A DNA stretch of 64,000 nucleotides, from contig NZ_JABMLF010000002.1 of assembly GCF_013205055.1 (NCBI RefSeq), positions 1 through 64,000 of the forward strand, in the 5' to 3' direction. Position 1 is the first letter of the stretch; each line of letters opens with the position of its first letter. The translations under genes were made by a program, and so were the position numbers. The notes beneath the pieces are model-generated. The model was not told the DNA's origin and made no database searches. It saw only the letters and a program-made list of their open reading frames with translations. The DNA is from Rathayibacter sp. VKM Ac-2856 (GTDB taxonomy: Bacteria > Actinomycetota > Actinomycetes > Actinomycetales > Microbacteriaceae). Below, piece by piece: positions 48,695 to 57,603 of this stretch.

Positions 48695-50581
48695 TCAGGA
48701 GCTGAGCGCGGTCTCGACCTGCTGCGCGTAGAGCGAGGCGTAGAGCCCGCGGCGCTCGAGCAGCTCGAGGTGGGTGCCCGACTCGACGAGGCGGCCGCCG
48801 TCGACGACGTGGATCACGTCCGCTGAGACCACCGTCGACAGCCGGTGCGCGATCGCGATGGTCGTGCGGCCGCGGGCGGCGTCGTCGAGGGCGGTCTGCA
48901 CGATCCGCTCCGAGACGGTGTCCAGTGCGCTGGTCGCCTCGTCGAGGATGAGCACCGCCGGGTCCTTCAGCAGCACCCGCGCGATGGCGAGGCGCTGCTT
49001 CTCGCCGCCGGAGAGCCGGTAGCCGCGCTCGCCGACGAGAGTGTCGTAGCCGTCGGGGAAGGAGGCGATCGTGTCGTGGATGTTCGCGGCCCGGGCGGCC
49101 GCCTCCAGCTCCTCCTGCGTCGCGCCGGGGCGCGCGTAGCGGAGGTTGTCGCCGATCGTGGCGTGGAAGAGGTAGGTCTCCTGGCTGACGATGCCGATGT
49201 GCGAGACCAGCGACTCCTGCCGAAGCTCGCGGACGTCCGTCCCCGCGAAGCGGACCGAGCCCGAGGTGACGTCGTAGAGCCGGGGCACCAGGTACGAGAT
49301 CGTCGTCTTGCCCGCGCCCGAGGGGCCGACGAAGGCGACGAACTGCCCGGGCTCGATCGAGACCGAGACGTGGTCGAGGGTCGGCCGGACGTCCTCGGTC
49401 TGGTCGGGGTAGCGGAAGACCACCTCGTCCAGCTCGACGCGGCCGAGCTCGCCGTCGACGTCGCGGGCGTCGGCGCGGTCGCCGATCGAGGGCCGCAGGT
49501 CGAGATACTCGAAGATGCGGGCGAAGAGCGCGCCGGCGGTCTGCAGGTCGAGGGCGACCCGCATCAGCCCGAGCAGCGGCCACATCAGCCGGGCCTGCAC
49601 GGTCGTGAAGGCGACGACGGTGCCGGCGGTGACGGTCGTGCCGCCGAGGATCAGCCAGGCCGCGACGAGGTAGACGACCACGGGGATCACGGAGAGGAAG
49701 ATCTGCACCGTCGCGAAGAACCACTGCCCGGACATCTGCTGGCGCACCTGGAGGTCGATCTGCCGGCCGTTCTCGTCGGCGTAGCGGGTGACCTCCGACT
49801 CCTGCCGGCCGAAGCTCTTGGCGAGCAGGATGCCCGAGACGCTCAGCGTCTCCTGCGTGATCGCCGTCATCTCGGACAGCGACTCCTGCGTCTTCGTGGC
49901 GATCCGCGCGCGGACCTGGCCGACCCGGCGCTGGGCGATGACGAGGACCGGGGTGAGCACCACGGCGACGATCGTCATCTGCCAGGAGAGCAGGAGCATC
50001 GCCACGACGGCCGCGATGACGGTGACCGTGTTGCCGAGGACGCTGGAGACGGTGTTGGTGAGGACGCTGGCCACGCCGCCGACGTCGTTCGCGAGGCGCG
50101 ACTGGATGACGCCGGTGCGCGTGCGGGTGAAGAAGCCGAGCTCCATCGCCTGGAGGTGGCGGAACAGGCGGATGCGCAGCTCCCCCATCACGCTGTTGCC
50201 GACGGTCGCGGTGAGGAAGGTCTGCCAGACGCCGAGCACGGCGGAGACCACCCAGATCAGCACCATCACGCCGACGAGCTCGAGCAGCACAGGGAGGTTC
50301 GGGCGCCCGTCCGGCGGGAAGAGGCCGCGGTCGAAGGCGAGCTGGGTGAGCAGTGGCGGCACGACGGTGAGGGCGGCGCCGACGAGGACGAGCGCGACGG
50401 TGAGGGCGAGCTTGGCGCGGTGCGCGCGGAAGAGCGAGGCGATGCGGCTGAAGAGGTGCTCGATCCGCGGGGCGTCGGAGTTCTTCCGCCGCTGGGCGTC
50501 GGGGTCGCTGCTCGAGATCTTCCCGCGCACCGCGCCGGCGCGCATCCCGCCGCCGCTCGCGACGTCACCCATCCTGCTCAT
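48695..50581 (-). CDS. ABC exporter half-transporter (membrane domain fused to ATPase)
   Basis: 628 residues if started at ATG 50581 (ATG 50572 is an alternative; neither has a strong ribosome binding site). An N-terminal type IV exporter membrane domain of six helices begins near ALTVALVLVGAALTVVPPLL. The ATPase has Walker A GPSGAGKTT, signature LSGGEKQRLAIARVLLKDP, Walker B VLILDEATSALD and the H-loop IAHRLSTV. It resembles MsbA/LmrA-type multidrug or lipid exporters. A lone gene, so it probably works as a homodimer. Substrate unknown. Confidence 0.92.
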   Translation of the reverse strand: MSRMGDVASGGGMRAGAVRGKISSSDPDAQRRKNSDAPRIEHLFSRIASLFRAHRAKLALTVALVLVGAALTVVPPLLTQLAFDRGLFPPDGRPNLPVLLELVGVMVLIWVVSAVLGVWQTFLTATVGNSVMGELRIRLFRHLQAMELGFFTRTRTGVIQSRLANDVGGVASVLTNTVSSVLGNTVTVIAAVVAMLLLSWQMTIVAVVLTPVLVIAQRRVGQVRARIATKTQESLSEMTAITQETLSVSGILLAKSFGRQESEVTRYADENGRQIDLQVRQQMSGQWFFATVQIFLSVIPVVVYLVAAWLILGGTTVTAGTVVAFTTVQARLMWPLLGLMRVALDLQTAGALFARIFEYLDLRPSIGDRADARDVDGELGRVELDEVVFRYPDQTEDVRPTLDHVSVSIEPGQFVAFVGPSGAGKTTISYLVPRLYDVTSGSVRFAGTDVRELRQESLVSHIGIVSQETYLFHATIGDNLRYARPGATQEELEAAARAANIHDTIASFPDGYDTLVGERGYRLSGGEKQRLAIARVLLKDPAVLILDEATSALDTVSERIVQTALDDAARGRTTIAIAHRLSTVVSADVIHVVDGGRLVESGTHLELLERRGLYASLYAQQVETALSS

Positions 50582-50710
50582 CGCTCGACCATAACCCCGC
50601 CCGCCGACACCGCCCGCGGCTTCCGCCCACGGCGAAGATGTGCTCAGCGGCGGGCGCTCGGCGACGACCCTGCCGACCATGTCGGGCCGCGTTCGCGGAC
50701 TCGGCTCACC

Positions 50711-50807
50711 GGGTCTCGATACGCCGCGTCCCGCGGCTACTCGACCAGCATGGATCGGCCATCATGCTGGTCGAGTAGCCGCCGACGGCGGCGTATCGAG
50801 ACCCACG
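50711..50807. repeat. Palindromic repeats, catgctggtcgagtagcc family (two facing half-elements)
   Basis: A right half (gggtctcgatacgccgcg to tcgaccagcatgg, 50711-50753) is followed by a left half (catgctggtcgagtagccg to gtatcgagacccac, 50764-50806), the opposite order to the other copies. The 50582-50965 gap otherwise holds the terminator at 50817 and the element at 50887. Confidence 0.85.
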
Positions 50808-50816
50808 CGAACGACG

Positions 50817-50854
50817 GAAGGCCCGGGCCCCGCGTGAGCAGGACCCGGGCCTTC
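50817..50854 (-). terminator. Terminator of the 50966-54558 sugar importer operon
   Basis: GAAGGCCCGGG and CCCGGGCCTTC form a perfect 11-bp stem with a 16-nt loop. It lies downstream of the last permease gene. Confidence 0.7.
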
Positions 50855-50886
50855 GTCGCTCTCCCCAGCGGTTCGCGGTGCCGTCG

Positions 50887-50954
50887 GCTGCAAGGCGGAG
50901 GAGGAGAGCTGTAGCGGAGCTACTGCCGACGACGACAACGCCGCAGACGGCGGT
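50887..50954 (-). repeat. 3'-end structured repeat element, copy B
   Basis: About 68 bp ending 11 nt after the permease stop at 50966. It matches copy A (27244-27310) through gctgcaaggcggaggagga, the central GTAGCGG(a/c)GCTAC hairpin and cgacgacaacgccgcaga, in the same orientation relative to the upstream gene. Confidence 0.8.
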
Positions 50955-50965
50955 GCCGCGGACCG

Positions 50966-51949
50966 CTAGCCCTTCGTCGCACCCGCGAGCAGGCCGCGGA
51001 CGAAGAAGCGCTGGAGCGCGAAGAACACGATCAGCGGAACGATGATCGAGATGAACGCGCCCGCCGTGAGGAGCTCCCACGACTGGCCGTACGAGCCCGA
51101 CAGGTCCTGCAGCGCCTTCGTGATCGGCAGCCCCTGCCCGGAGGTGAACACCGTCGCGACCAGCAGGTCGTTCCAGACCCAGAGGAACTGGAAGATGCCG
51201 AACGACGCGATCGCCGGGACGGACAGCGGCAGCACGATGCGGAAGAAGATCTGGCCGTGGCCGGCTCCGTCCACGCGCGCCGCCTCGATGACCTCGCCGG
51301 GGATCTCCGAGATGAAGTTGTGCAGCATGAAGATCGCCAGCGGCAGCGCGAAGATCGTGTGCGCGATCCACACCTTCGCGTACGACCCGTCCAACCCGTT
51401 CACCCCGAGCCCGGGCAGGATGTAGAGGTTGCCGATGCGCAGGCCGTCCGAGAACAGCTGCAGCAGCGGCACGAGCGCCATCTGGATCGGCACGATCTGG
51501 AGCGAGAACACGAGCACGAAGAGCGTGTTGCGGCCCTTGAAGTCGATCCACGCGAACGCGTAGGCCGCGAGGCTCGCGATCGTGATCGGGATCAGTGCCG
51601 CGGGCAGCGTGATGACGAGCGAGTTCACGAACGCCTTGCCCAGCGTCAGGCTGTCGCCCGAGTTGATGGCGTTGACGTAGTTGTCGAGCGTGAAGCCCGG
51701 GTTGGCGAAGATCGTCCACCAGCCGGTCGTCTTGATGTCGTTCGCGGGGCGGAACGACGAGATGAACAGGCCGAGGGTCGGGATCGTCCAGATCGCGGCG
51801 ATGATCGCCGCGGCGATGGTCGCTCCGCGCGAGGTGGTGGCCTTGCGGACCTTCCCGCTCGCCGTCTCGATCTTCGACTCGCCGCGGGCGAGCGTGCGCT
51901 CGGTGCGACGGTCGACCGGAACCTGGATCGGAGTGGGCGTGACGCTCAT
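50966..51949 (-). CDS. Sugar ABC transporter permease, MalG-like
   Basis: 327-residue inner-membrane permease with six predicted helices after a long polar N-terminus of about 40 residues. The coupling motif EAARVDGAGHGQIFFRIVLP (the EAA loop) contacts an ATPase. ATG 51949 overlaps the preceding permease stop (ATGA). It pairs with the upstream permease to form the channel for the sugar delivered by the lipoprotein at 53215-54558. No ATP-binding gene is in the operon, so a shared MsiK/UgpC-type ATPase elsewhere is needed, as is common in actinobacteria. Confidence 0.93.
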   Translation of the reverse strand: MSVTPTPIQVPVDRRTERTLARGESKIETASGKVRKATTSRGATIAAAIIAAIWTIPTLGLFISSFRPANDIKTTGWWTIFANPGFTLDNYVNAINSGDSLTLGKAFVNSLVITLPAALIPITIASLAAYAFAWIDFKGRNTLFVLVFSLQIVPIQMALVPLLQLFSDGLRIGNLYILPGLGVNGLDGSYAKVWIAHTIFALPLAIFMLHNFISEIPGEVIEAARVDGAGHGQIFFRIVLPLSVPAIASFGIFQFLWVWNDLLVATVFTSGQGLPITKALQDLSGSYGQSWELLTAGAFISIIVPLIVFFALQRFFVRGLLAGATKG

Positions 51950-53085
51950 CGGATCTCCCTCTGCTTGGCGAGCTGGCGGGCGTTGTAGACGACGATCGGG
52001 AGCACGAGCAGGAACAGGATGACCGCGAGGGCCGCGCTGTAGCCGCTGCGGGCGCCGAGCTGGAACTGGCGGACCATCTCGAAGGCGAGGACGGTGGTGT
52101 CCGAGCGGCCGCCGGTCATCGCCGAGACGATGTCGAAGACCTTCAGCGACGCGATCGAGATGGTCGTCAGGACGACGACGATCGAGGAGCGGATGCCGGG
52201 GACGGTGACGTTCCAGAACGACTGCCAGGCGTTGGTGCCGTCGAGCGACGCCGCCTCGAGCTGCTCGGAGGGCACGCCCTTGATGGCGGCCGAGAGGACC
52301 GTCATCGCGAAGCCGGCCTGGGTCCAGATCAGCACGACGACCAGGAACAGCGTGTTCCACGGCTCGAGGCCCAGCCAGTCGACGGGAGAGCCGCCGAACG
52401 CGGTGAGGATGCCGTTGAGGACACCGATCTGCTCGCCCTGACGGGTGTCGTAGAAGAACTTGAAGATGATCGACGCGCCGACGAACGAGATCGCCATCGG
52501 CATGAAGACCAGCAGCTTGAAGAACTTCTCGCCGCGGCTCTTGTCGATGAAGACCGCGTAGGCGAGGCCGATCGCGGTGGCGGTGATCGGGGCGAGGAGC
52601 ACCCAGACCACGGTGTTGAGGAAGGCGGTGACGCCGTCGGGGCTGGTGAAGACCCAGACGAAGTTGTCGAGGCCGGCGAAGCCGGAGCCGTCGTTCTTCA
52701 TGAAGGCGTTCAGCGCGGTCGTGATCGTCGGGTAGATCAGGCCGATCAGGATGAAGAACGCGGCCGGGGCCATGAACGCGACCAGCTGGAGCCCGTAGCC
52801 CGCGCCTTTGCGGGACCGGAAGTCGAGCAGGAAGAGGATGCCGCCGAGGACCGCGGCGACGACCGCGACCCACATGACCGAGTTGTAGAGGCCGAACGCG
52901 AGGAGGAGGACGACCGGGAGGACGACGGCGACCGCGAGGCGGAGGACCGTGTAGCCGGTGCCGCGCCGCGGGGCGATCTCGACGAAGAAGAGGATGAGCG
53001 CGACGACCGCCGCGAACGCCAGGAGGATGAGGGGGATCTGCGCGAGCGGGGGGATGCTCGCCAGCCACTGGAAGAAGCCGGACAT
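51946..53085 (-). CDS. Sugar ABC transporter permease, MalF/UgpA-like, with extra N-terminal helices
   Basis: 379 residues. The C-terminal two thirds are a standard permease with EAA loop LEAASLDGTNAWQSFWNVTV. The N-terminal 110 residues add about three hydrophobic segments (PLILLAFAAVVALILFF, LRLAVAVVLPVVLLLAFGLY, VAVVAAVLGGILFLLDF) before the family core starts at VAFMAPAAFFILIGLIYPTI. ATG 53085 follows CGAAAGGGCGTCC. Between this gene and the binding protein gene, 129 bp contain a GC-rich palindrome (GGTCCGGCCGGACC near 53126) that may separate expression levels. Confidence 0.92.
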   Translation of the reverse strand: MSGFFQWLASIPPLAQIPLILLAFAAVVALILFFVEIAPRRGTGYTVLRLAVAVVLPVVLLLAFGLYNSVMWVAVVAAVLGGILFLLDFRSRKGAGYGLQLVAFMAPAAFFILIGLIYPTITTALNAFMKNDGSGFAGLDNFVWVFTSPDGVTAFLNTVVWVLLAPITATAIGLAYAVFIDKSRGEKFFKLLVFMPMAISFVGASIIFKFFYDTRQGEQIGVLNGILTAFGGSPVDWLGLEPWNTLFLVVVLIWTQAGFAMTVLSAAIKGVPSEQLEAASLDGTNAWQSFWNVTVPGIRSSIVVVLTTISIASLKVFDIVSAMTGGRSDTTVLAFEMVRQFQLGARSGYSAALAVILFLLVLPIVVYNARQLAKQREIR

Positions 53086-53214
53086 GGACGCCCTTTCGAG
53101 TGCGACTCTGAACTCTGGTGAGGCCCGGTCCGGCCGGACCGCGGGTGCGATCCGGCCGGACGGGCATCGGTCGAGGGCCGCCGCTCCAGGGAGCGACGAC
53201 CCTCTCCGCGACTG

Positions 53215-54558
53215 CTAGGAGGTGTAGCCGGCCTGGATCTCCTCGAGGACCTGGTCGGTGCTCGAGCCGTCGATCCAGTCGACCATGCCCTTGAAGAAGC
53301 TGTCGGAGCCGACGGCCTTGGGCATCAGGTCGGAGGCGTCGAAGCGGAACGTGGTGTTCTCGTCCTGGAGGATCGCGATGGAGTCCTTCAGCACGTCGCT
53401 GCCGGCGTTCTCCGGGTCGAGACCCGTGTTGGCCGAGATGACGCCGCCGAGGGAGACGCGGCTGTTGGCCCAGTCGGCGCTGGCCAGGTACTCCTGGACC
53501 TTCGCGGTGTCCTCGTCGTTCGAGAACGCGGCGACCATCTCGCCACCACCGGTGACGGCCTGGTCGGCGTCGGCGCTCATCGGCGGGGTGAGGAAGGCCC
53601 ACACGTCGCCGTCCTCGGCGACGGTGGCGCCGGCCGAGGTGAGGAAGCCCTCGAAGAACGAGGCCTGGTGGGTCAGGGCGCAGGAGCCGTTGGCGATGTT
53701 CTGCGCGACGTCGCCGAAGGCGGTCGAGTTGATCGAGGTCACGTCGCCGTAGCCGGCGTTGACCAGGGTCGGGTCGAGGAGGATCGAGCCGACGGAGTCG
53801 AACGCGGCCTTGATCTCGGGGTCGGTGAACGGGGTGTCGCCCGCGACCCAGGAGTCGTACACGTCGGGGCCGGCTCCGCGGAGGACCGCGTCCTCGATCC
53901 AGTCGGTGCCCGGCCAGCCGGAGGCCTCACCGGAGTTGAAGCCCGCGCACCAGGACGGTCCGCCGGACTTCTCGGCGATGGTCGTGCCCAGCGCCTCCAT
54001 CTCGTCCCACGTGGTGGGAACGGAGACGCCCCACTCGGCGAACTTCGCCGGCGAGTACCAGATGTAGCCCTTGACGGACGCCATCAGCGGCGCGCCGTAC
54101 TGGGTGCCGTCGACCTGGCCGTACTTCTGCCAGTCCTCGGACCAGTTGTTCTGGACGTTGGTAAGGGCGCCCTCGGGCAGCTCCTGGACCTTGCCGGAGG
54201 CGACGGTGTCGGCGAGCAGACCCGGCTGCGGGAAGATCGCGAGGTCGGGGGTGTCGCCACCCTGGACCTTGATGCCGATCTGCTTCTCGAACTCCTTGTC
54301 GCCGGTGTACTTGATGTCGATGCCCGACTCCTTCTCCCAGTCCGCCCAGGACTGCTCGAGAAGGGTGGCCTCGTCGCCGTTGATGGTGCCGTAGATGTTC
54401 ACGACGCCGTCGGCGGTGCCGACCGAGCCGGCAGCGCTGCCGCCGCCCGCGTTCGGGTCGTTGGGGTCGCTGCTGCTGGAGCAGCCGGCGAGGGCGATCC
54501 CGGCCGCTGCGAGAACGGCGACGGGAAGGGTGATACGGCGGTGCAGGGATGACCGCAT
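53215..54558 (-). CDS. Sugar ABC transporter substrate-binding lipoprotein (alpha-glucoside/AglE-like)
   Basis: 447-residue solute-binding lipoprotein of family 1. The lipobox LAGC places the lipidated Cys at residue 26, followed by a Ser/Asp/Gly linker. The mature protein begins VNIYGTINGDEATLLEQSWA and has KVQGGDTPDLAIFPQPGLLA and YGAPLMASVKGYIWYSP, as in binding proteins for alpha-glucosides such as trehalose or maltose (substrate inferred). AGGAGGAA precedes ATG 54558 at ideal spacing. First gene of the three-gene import operon, divergent from a LacI regulator. Confidence 0.92.
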   Translation of the reverse strand: MRSSLHRRITLPVAVLAAAGIALAGCSSSSDPNDPNAGGGSAAGSVGTADGVVNIYGTINGDEATLLEQSWADWEKESGIDIKYTGDKEFEKQIGIKVQGGDTPDLAIFPQPGLLADTVASGKVQELPEGALTNVQNNWSEDWQKYGQVDGTQYGAPLMASVKGYIWYSPAKFAEWGVSVPTTWDEMEALGTTIAEKSGGPSWCAGFNSGEASGWPGTDWIEDAVLRGAGPDVYDSWVAGDTPFTDPEIKAAFDSVGSILLDPTLVNAGYGDVTSINSTAFGDVAQNIANGSCALTHQASFFEGFLTSAGATVAEDGDVWAFLTPPMSADADQAVTGGGEMVAAFSNDEDTAKVQEYLASADWANSRVSLGGVISANTGLDPENAGSDVLKDSIAILQDENTTFRFDASDLMPKAVGSDSFFKGMVDWIDGSSTDQVLEEIQAGYTS

Positions 54559-54726
54559 GGTTCCTCCTCATTGAGTGGTGGTTCAGCCGAGGCCGGTGCC
54601 GTCCGGCGGACCGGCGGGCTGAGGCGACTCGAAGCGGGTGCTGCGACGACTCGGATGCTGATGGTGGTTCCGCGGGGAGGTTCTCCCAGCGGAACACCGG
54701 GTTCGTGTGGCTCAGGCCTCCACGGG

Positions 54727-54740
54727 GGGAAACCTTTCCA
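54727..54740. promoter_or_regulatory. LacI-type operator on the importer side
   Basis: GGGAAACCTTTCCA matches the pattern TGGAAACGTTTCCA at 12 of 14 positions and resembles the site at 54882-54897. It lies about 170 bp upstream of the binding-protein gene. Confidence 0.65.
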
Positions 54741-54881
54741 CAACTTCGATGAAAGCACAACGGCGCCGATAGAGCGCTCTCTGAGATAACGATCCGGCGA
54801 CGAACCGCGGAAAACCGGGGGGCGGAGGGCCGGGAGATCGATCTCGATGCTTCTGCTCGGCTGCGCCCGGGGTATAACTTT

Positions 54882-54897
54882 CTGGAACCGTTTCCAG
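54882..54897. promoter_or_regulatory. LacI-type operator on the regulator side
   Basis: CTGGAACCGTTTCCAG is a palindrome with central CG. TATAAC at 54873-54878 is a good -10 box and would place the transcription start inside the operator, implying autorepression of the lacI-type gene at 54929. The rest of the 54559-54928 gap has no other feature I recognise. Confidence 0.78.
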
Positions 54898-54928
54898 CAC
54901 CGACGCCGGACGGTCCGGGAGGAACGCC

Positions 54929-55969
54929 GTGCCAGGCATCGAAGAGGTCGCCGAGCTCGCGGGAGTGTCGAAGGCGACCGTGTCGCGGGCTCTCAGCGGC
55001 CGGGGCTACGTCTCGGCGGGGACGAAGCAGCGGGTCGAGCACGCCGCCTCCAGCCTCGGCTACGTCGTCTCGGCCAACGCCTCGAGCCTCGTCACCGGCC
55101 GCAGCAACAACGTCGCCGTGATCATCCCCGTCATCAACCAGTGGTTCTTCGGCGGGATCATCGAGGGGATCGAGCGCGCCCTGCTCGCCGCCGGCTACGA
55201 CCTGCTGCTCTACAACATCGACAAGCACCTCGACGCGCGCCGCAGCGTCTTCGAGTACTACCTCGTCCGCAAGCGCGTCGACGCGATCGTGGCGGTGACC
55301 CTCGAGATCTCGCCCGACGAGACGGAGGCGCTGCTCGCCCTCGGCAAGCCCATCGTCGGGATCGGCGGCTCCCTGCCCGGCATCCCCACTTTCAGCATCG
55401 ACGACGTCGCCGCGGCCCGCCTCGCCACCGAGCACCTCCTCTCCCTGGGGCACGAGCGCATCGTGCACATCGGCGGTCTGAAGGAGGAGGAGATGGACTT
55501 CCACGTGCACACGAAGCGGAACGAGGGCTTCACCCAGGCCCTCGCCGCCGCCGGCCTCGGGCGGGAGGCGGGGCACTTCGTGCCGACCCGCTTCGACATC
55601 CCCGGCGGGCACCGCGCGGGGCGGCAGGTGCTCGGCGACCCGCGGACGCGGCCGACCGCCATCTTCGCGGCCTCCGACGAGATCGCGATCGGCATCATCC
55701 TGGCCGCTCGGGAGCTCGGCCTCTCGGTGCCCGAGGACGTCTCGATCATCGGGATCGACGACCACCCGCTGGCCGAGCTGTTCGGCCTGAGCTCGATCCG
55801 CCAGGACCCGGGCCAGCAGGGCGAGCTCGCCGTCGCGCTGGTGCTGGAGGCGCTGGCCGCGATCGCCCGCGGCGAGGCGCCGCCGCCCGCCCGGCACACG
55901 ACCATCCCCGCCTCGCTCGTCATCCGGACGAGCACGTCGGCGCCGCGGGGGGCGAGAATCGGGGCATGA
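54929..55969 (+). CDS. LacI-family transcriptional regulator of the divergent sugar importer
   Basis: 346 residues from GTG 54929 (GGGAGGAA upstream). The N-terminal helix-turn-helix IEEVAELAGVSKATVSRALS and hinge LGYVVSANASSLVTGRS are followed by the ligand-binding domain (VAVIIPVINQWFFGGIIEGI to DVSIIGIDDHPLAELFGLSS). The two TGGAA-CG-TTCCA-like sites in the divergent promoter region are its likely operators. The stop overlaps the next start (ATGA). Confidence 0.94.
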   Translation: MPGIEEVAELAGVSKATVSRALSGRGYVSAGTKQRVEHAASSLGYVVSANASSLVTGRSNNVAVIIPVINQWFFGGIIEGIERALLAAGYDLLLYNIDKHLDARRSVFEYYLVRKRVDAIVAVTLEISPDETEALLALGKPIVGIGGSLPGIPTFSIDDVAAARLATEHLLSLGHERIVHIGGLKEEEMDFHVHTKRNEGFTQALAAAGLGREAGHFVPTRFDIPGGHRAGRQVLGDPRTRPTAIFAASDEIAIGIILAARELGLSVPEDVSIIGIDDHPLAELFGLSSIRQDPGQQGELAVALVLEALAAIARGEAPPPARHTTIPASLVIRTSTSAPRGARIGA

Positions 55970-56274
55970 GCGACTCCGACTCCCCCGCCCCCGTCGTCCG
56001 CGATGTGCCCGAGCGCTCGCGCTTCGAGATCTCCGTCGGCGGCGAGACCGCCGGCTTCGCGGCCTACACGCGCCTCGGCGACGAGGTCGTGCTGACCCAC
56101 ACCGTCGTCGACGACGCGTGGGAGGGGCACGGCCTCGGCAGCATCCTCGCCCGCTCGGCCGTGCTCGCGGTGACGGAGGCGGGCGGCACGGTCGTGCCGC
56201 GCTGCCCCTTCATCGCCGCGTGGCTCCGCAAGCACCCCGACTCGGGCGCCCGGGTCCGCTGGCCCGACGCCTGA
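55966..56274 (+). CDS. Small GNAT-type acetyltransferase (YidJ/GCN5-related short family)
   Basis: 102-residue protein of the short acetyltransferase family PF14542. FEISVGGETAGFAAYTRLGD, LTHTVVDDAWEGHGLGSILA (acetyl-CoA loop) and the C-terminal CPFIAAWLRKHPD are characteristic. Substrate unknown. Translationally coupled to the LacI regulator by ATGA overlap. Confidence 0.9.
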   Translation: MSDSDSPAPVVRDVPERSRFEISVGGETAGFAAYTRLGDEVVLTHTVVDDAWEGHGLGSILARSAVLAVTEAGGTVVPRCPFIAAWLRKHPDSGARVRWPDA

Positions 56275-56288
56275 GCCGGCAGTGCTCA

Positions 56289-56510
56289 CATGCTGATCGA
56301 GTAGCCCGCGCAGCGGGCGTATCGAGATCCGCCGTGTCGATCAGCGTGGGTCTCGATACGCCCCTCCGGGGCTACTCGACCAGCATGGAACGCGCACGCG
56401 CGCCCGTGCTGAGCATGGGGTGCCCGCGGGCGCGCTGCACGGTGAGCATCGAGCGCCGCCGGCGCTTGCATGCTGATCGAGTAGCCCGCGCAGCGGGCGT
56501 ATCGAGATCC
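56289..56510. repeat. Palindromic repeats, catgctgatcgagtagcc family
   Basis: A full inverted pair at 56289-56388 and a second left half at 56469-56510, identical over catgctgatcgagtagcccg and gcagcgggcgtatcgagatc to each other and to the left half at 23228. They lie between the acetyltransferase and VOC genes. Confidence 0.9.
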
Positions 56511-56518
56511 GCTGTCGG

Positions 56519-56896
56519 TCAGGCGGGCGGCGCGGTCGTGCCGATCTCCTGCAGGGACCAGGTGTTGCCGTCGGGGTCGGCGAAGTGGGAGTACTTCACG
56601 CCGCCCATGTCCTGCACCTCGGAGAGGTCGAGGCCGCGCCCGGTCAGCTCGGCACGGGCGGCGACGATGTCGCCGACGACGAGGTGCAGGCCGCGGACGA
56701 CGCCCTCCTCCGGACCCGGCCCCATGCCGGTGCCGATGACGATCGAGCAGGCGGAGCCGGGCGGTGTGAGCTGGACGATCCGCATCGTCGGGGACGGCCG
56801 GACGTCGTGGTCGACGTGGAAGCCGACGACATCGGCGTAGAAGGCCAGCGCCCGATCGACGTCGGAGACGGGGAGGGGGACGAGCTCGAGTCGCAT
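56519..56896 (-). CDS. VOC-superfamily (glyoxalase/bleomycin resistance-like) protein
   Basis: 125 residues from ATG 56896 (GTG 56917 is an in-frame alternative). Two beta-alpha-beta-beta-beta units are seen: ELVPLPVSDVDRALAFYADV with GFHVDHDVR, and GVVRGLHLVVGDIVAARAEL with YSHFADPDGNTWSLQEI. The metal-ligand pattern of true glyoxalases is incomplete, so it may be a dioxygenase-like or binding member. Substrate unknown. It is followed at once by the palindromic repeat. Confidence 0.87.
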   Translation of the reverse strand: MRLELVPLPVSDVDRALAFYADVVGFHVDHDVRPSPTMRIVQLTPPGSACSIVIGTGMGPGPEEGVVRGLHLVVGDIVAARAELTGRGLDLSEVQDMGGVKYSHFADPDGNTWSLQEIGTTAPPA

Positions 56897-56936
56897 CTGC
56901 ACGCGCTCATCCTGCACCCCAGGAGGGCGATCGGCG

Positions 56937-57422
56937 TCAGTCGCGCGGGGCGACGACCAGGCGCTCGTGCATGATCTCGACCGCGCGCTCGAGGACGCGG
57001 CGGTCCTCGGGGCGCAGGTCGGCGAAGATCGGCGTGAGGGCGTCGCCCAGCTGGGTGCGCCAGGCGCTGAGCGCGGCGGCCCCGTCGGGGGCGAGACGGA
57101 TCTGCCAGGCCCTCGCGTCGGCGGGGTCGGCGATGCGGTCGAGCCAGCCGGTCTCGACGAGGTTCTTGACGATCTTGGTCATCGTGGGCTGCGAGACGCG
57201 GCTCTGGGTCGCCAGCTCGCCCAGGCGCATCGGCCCCATCGAGAGCAGCACCGAGAGGGTGCGCCAGACCGCCTGCGACTCCTGGTTGTCGGTGGCCTGC
57301 GCGGCGAGGCGGGTGATGCGGTGCGTCACCGAGACGAAGTCGCTCAGCAGCTCGCTCAGCGAGACCTCGCTGGGCGGGACGTCGCGCGCCGGAAGGCCTG
57401 CGAGCGGGTCGATAGCAGTCAC
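56937..57422 (-). CDS. MarR-family transcriptional regulator
   Basis: 161 residues from GTG 57422. The winged helix is clear: MGPMRLGELATQSRVSQPTM with TKIVKNLVETGWLDR, then the wing DPADARAWQIRLAPDG. It lies 40 nt upstream of the VOC gene in the same direction, so it may control it. Ligand unknown. Confidence 0.9.
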   Translation of the reverse strand: MTAIDPLAGLPARDVPPSEVSLSELLSDFVSVTHRITRLAAQATDNQESQAVWRTLSVLLSMGPMRLGELATQSRVSQPTMTKIVKNLVETGWLDRIADPADARAWQIRLAPDGAAALSAWRTQLGDALTPIFADLRPEDRRVLERAVEIMHERLVVAPRD

Positions 57423-57518
57423 CCGCCGATTCTAGAGGCTGCGTCCCGCGACGCCGGGGAGGCGGAGCACCCCCGGTCGGGGACGGCGGAGCGGGAACGA
57501 CGGAGCGGGAACGACGAA

Positions 57519-57546
57519 GGGCGCCGCCTCCGAGGAGACGACGCCC
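57519..57546 (-). terminator. Terminator of rplJ-rplL
   Basis: On the minus strand GGGCGTCGTCTCC pairs with GGAGGCGGCGCCC, using two G-U pairs, then TTCGTCGTT. It lies 58 nt past the rplL stop. Confidence 0.65.
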
Positions 57547-57603
57547 TGCGCCGGTAGAGCCGCCCGGAGGCGGATCCGTGCACCCGAAGCGGGTGCGAGG
57601 GGA

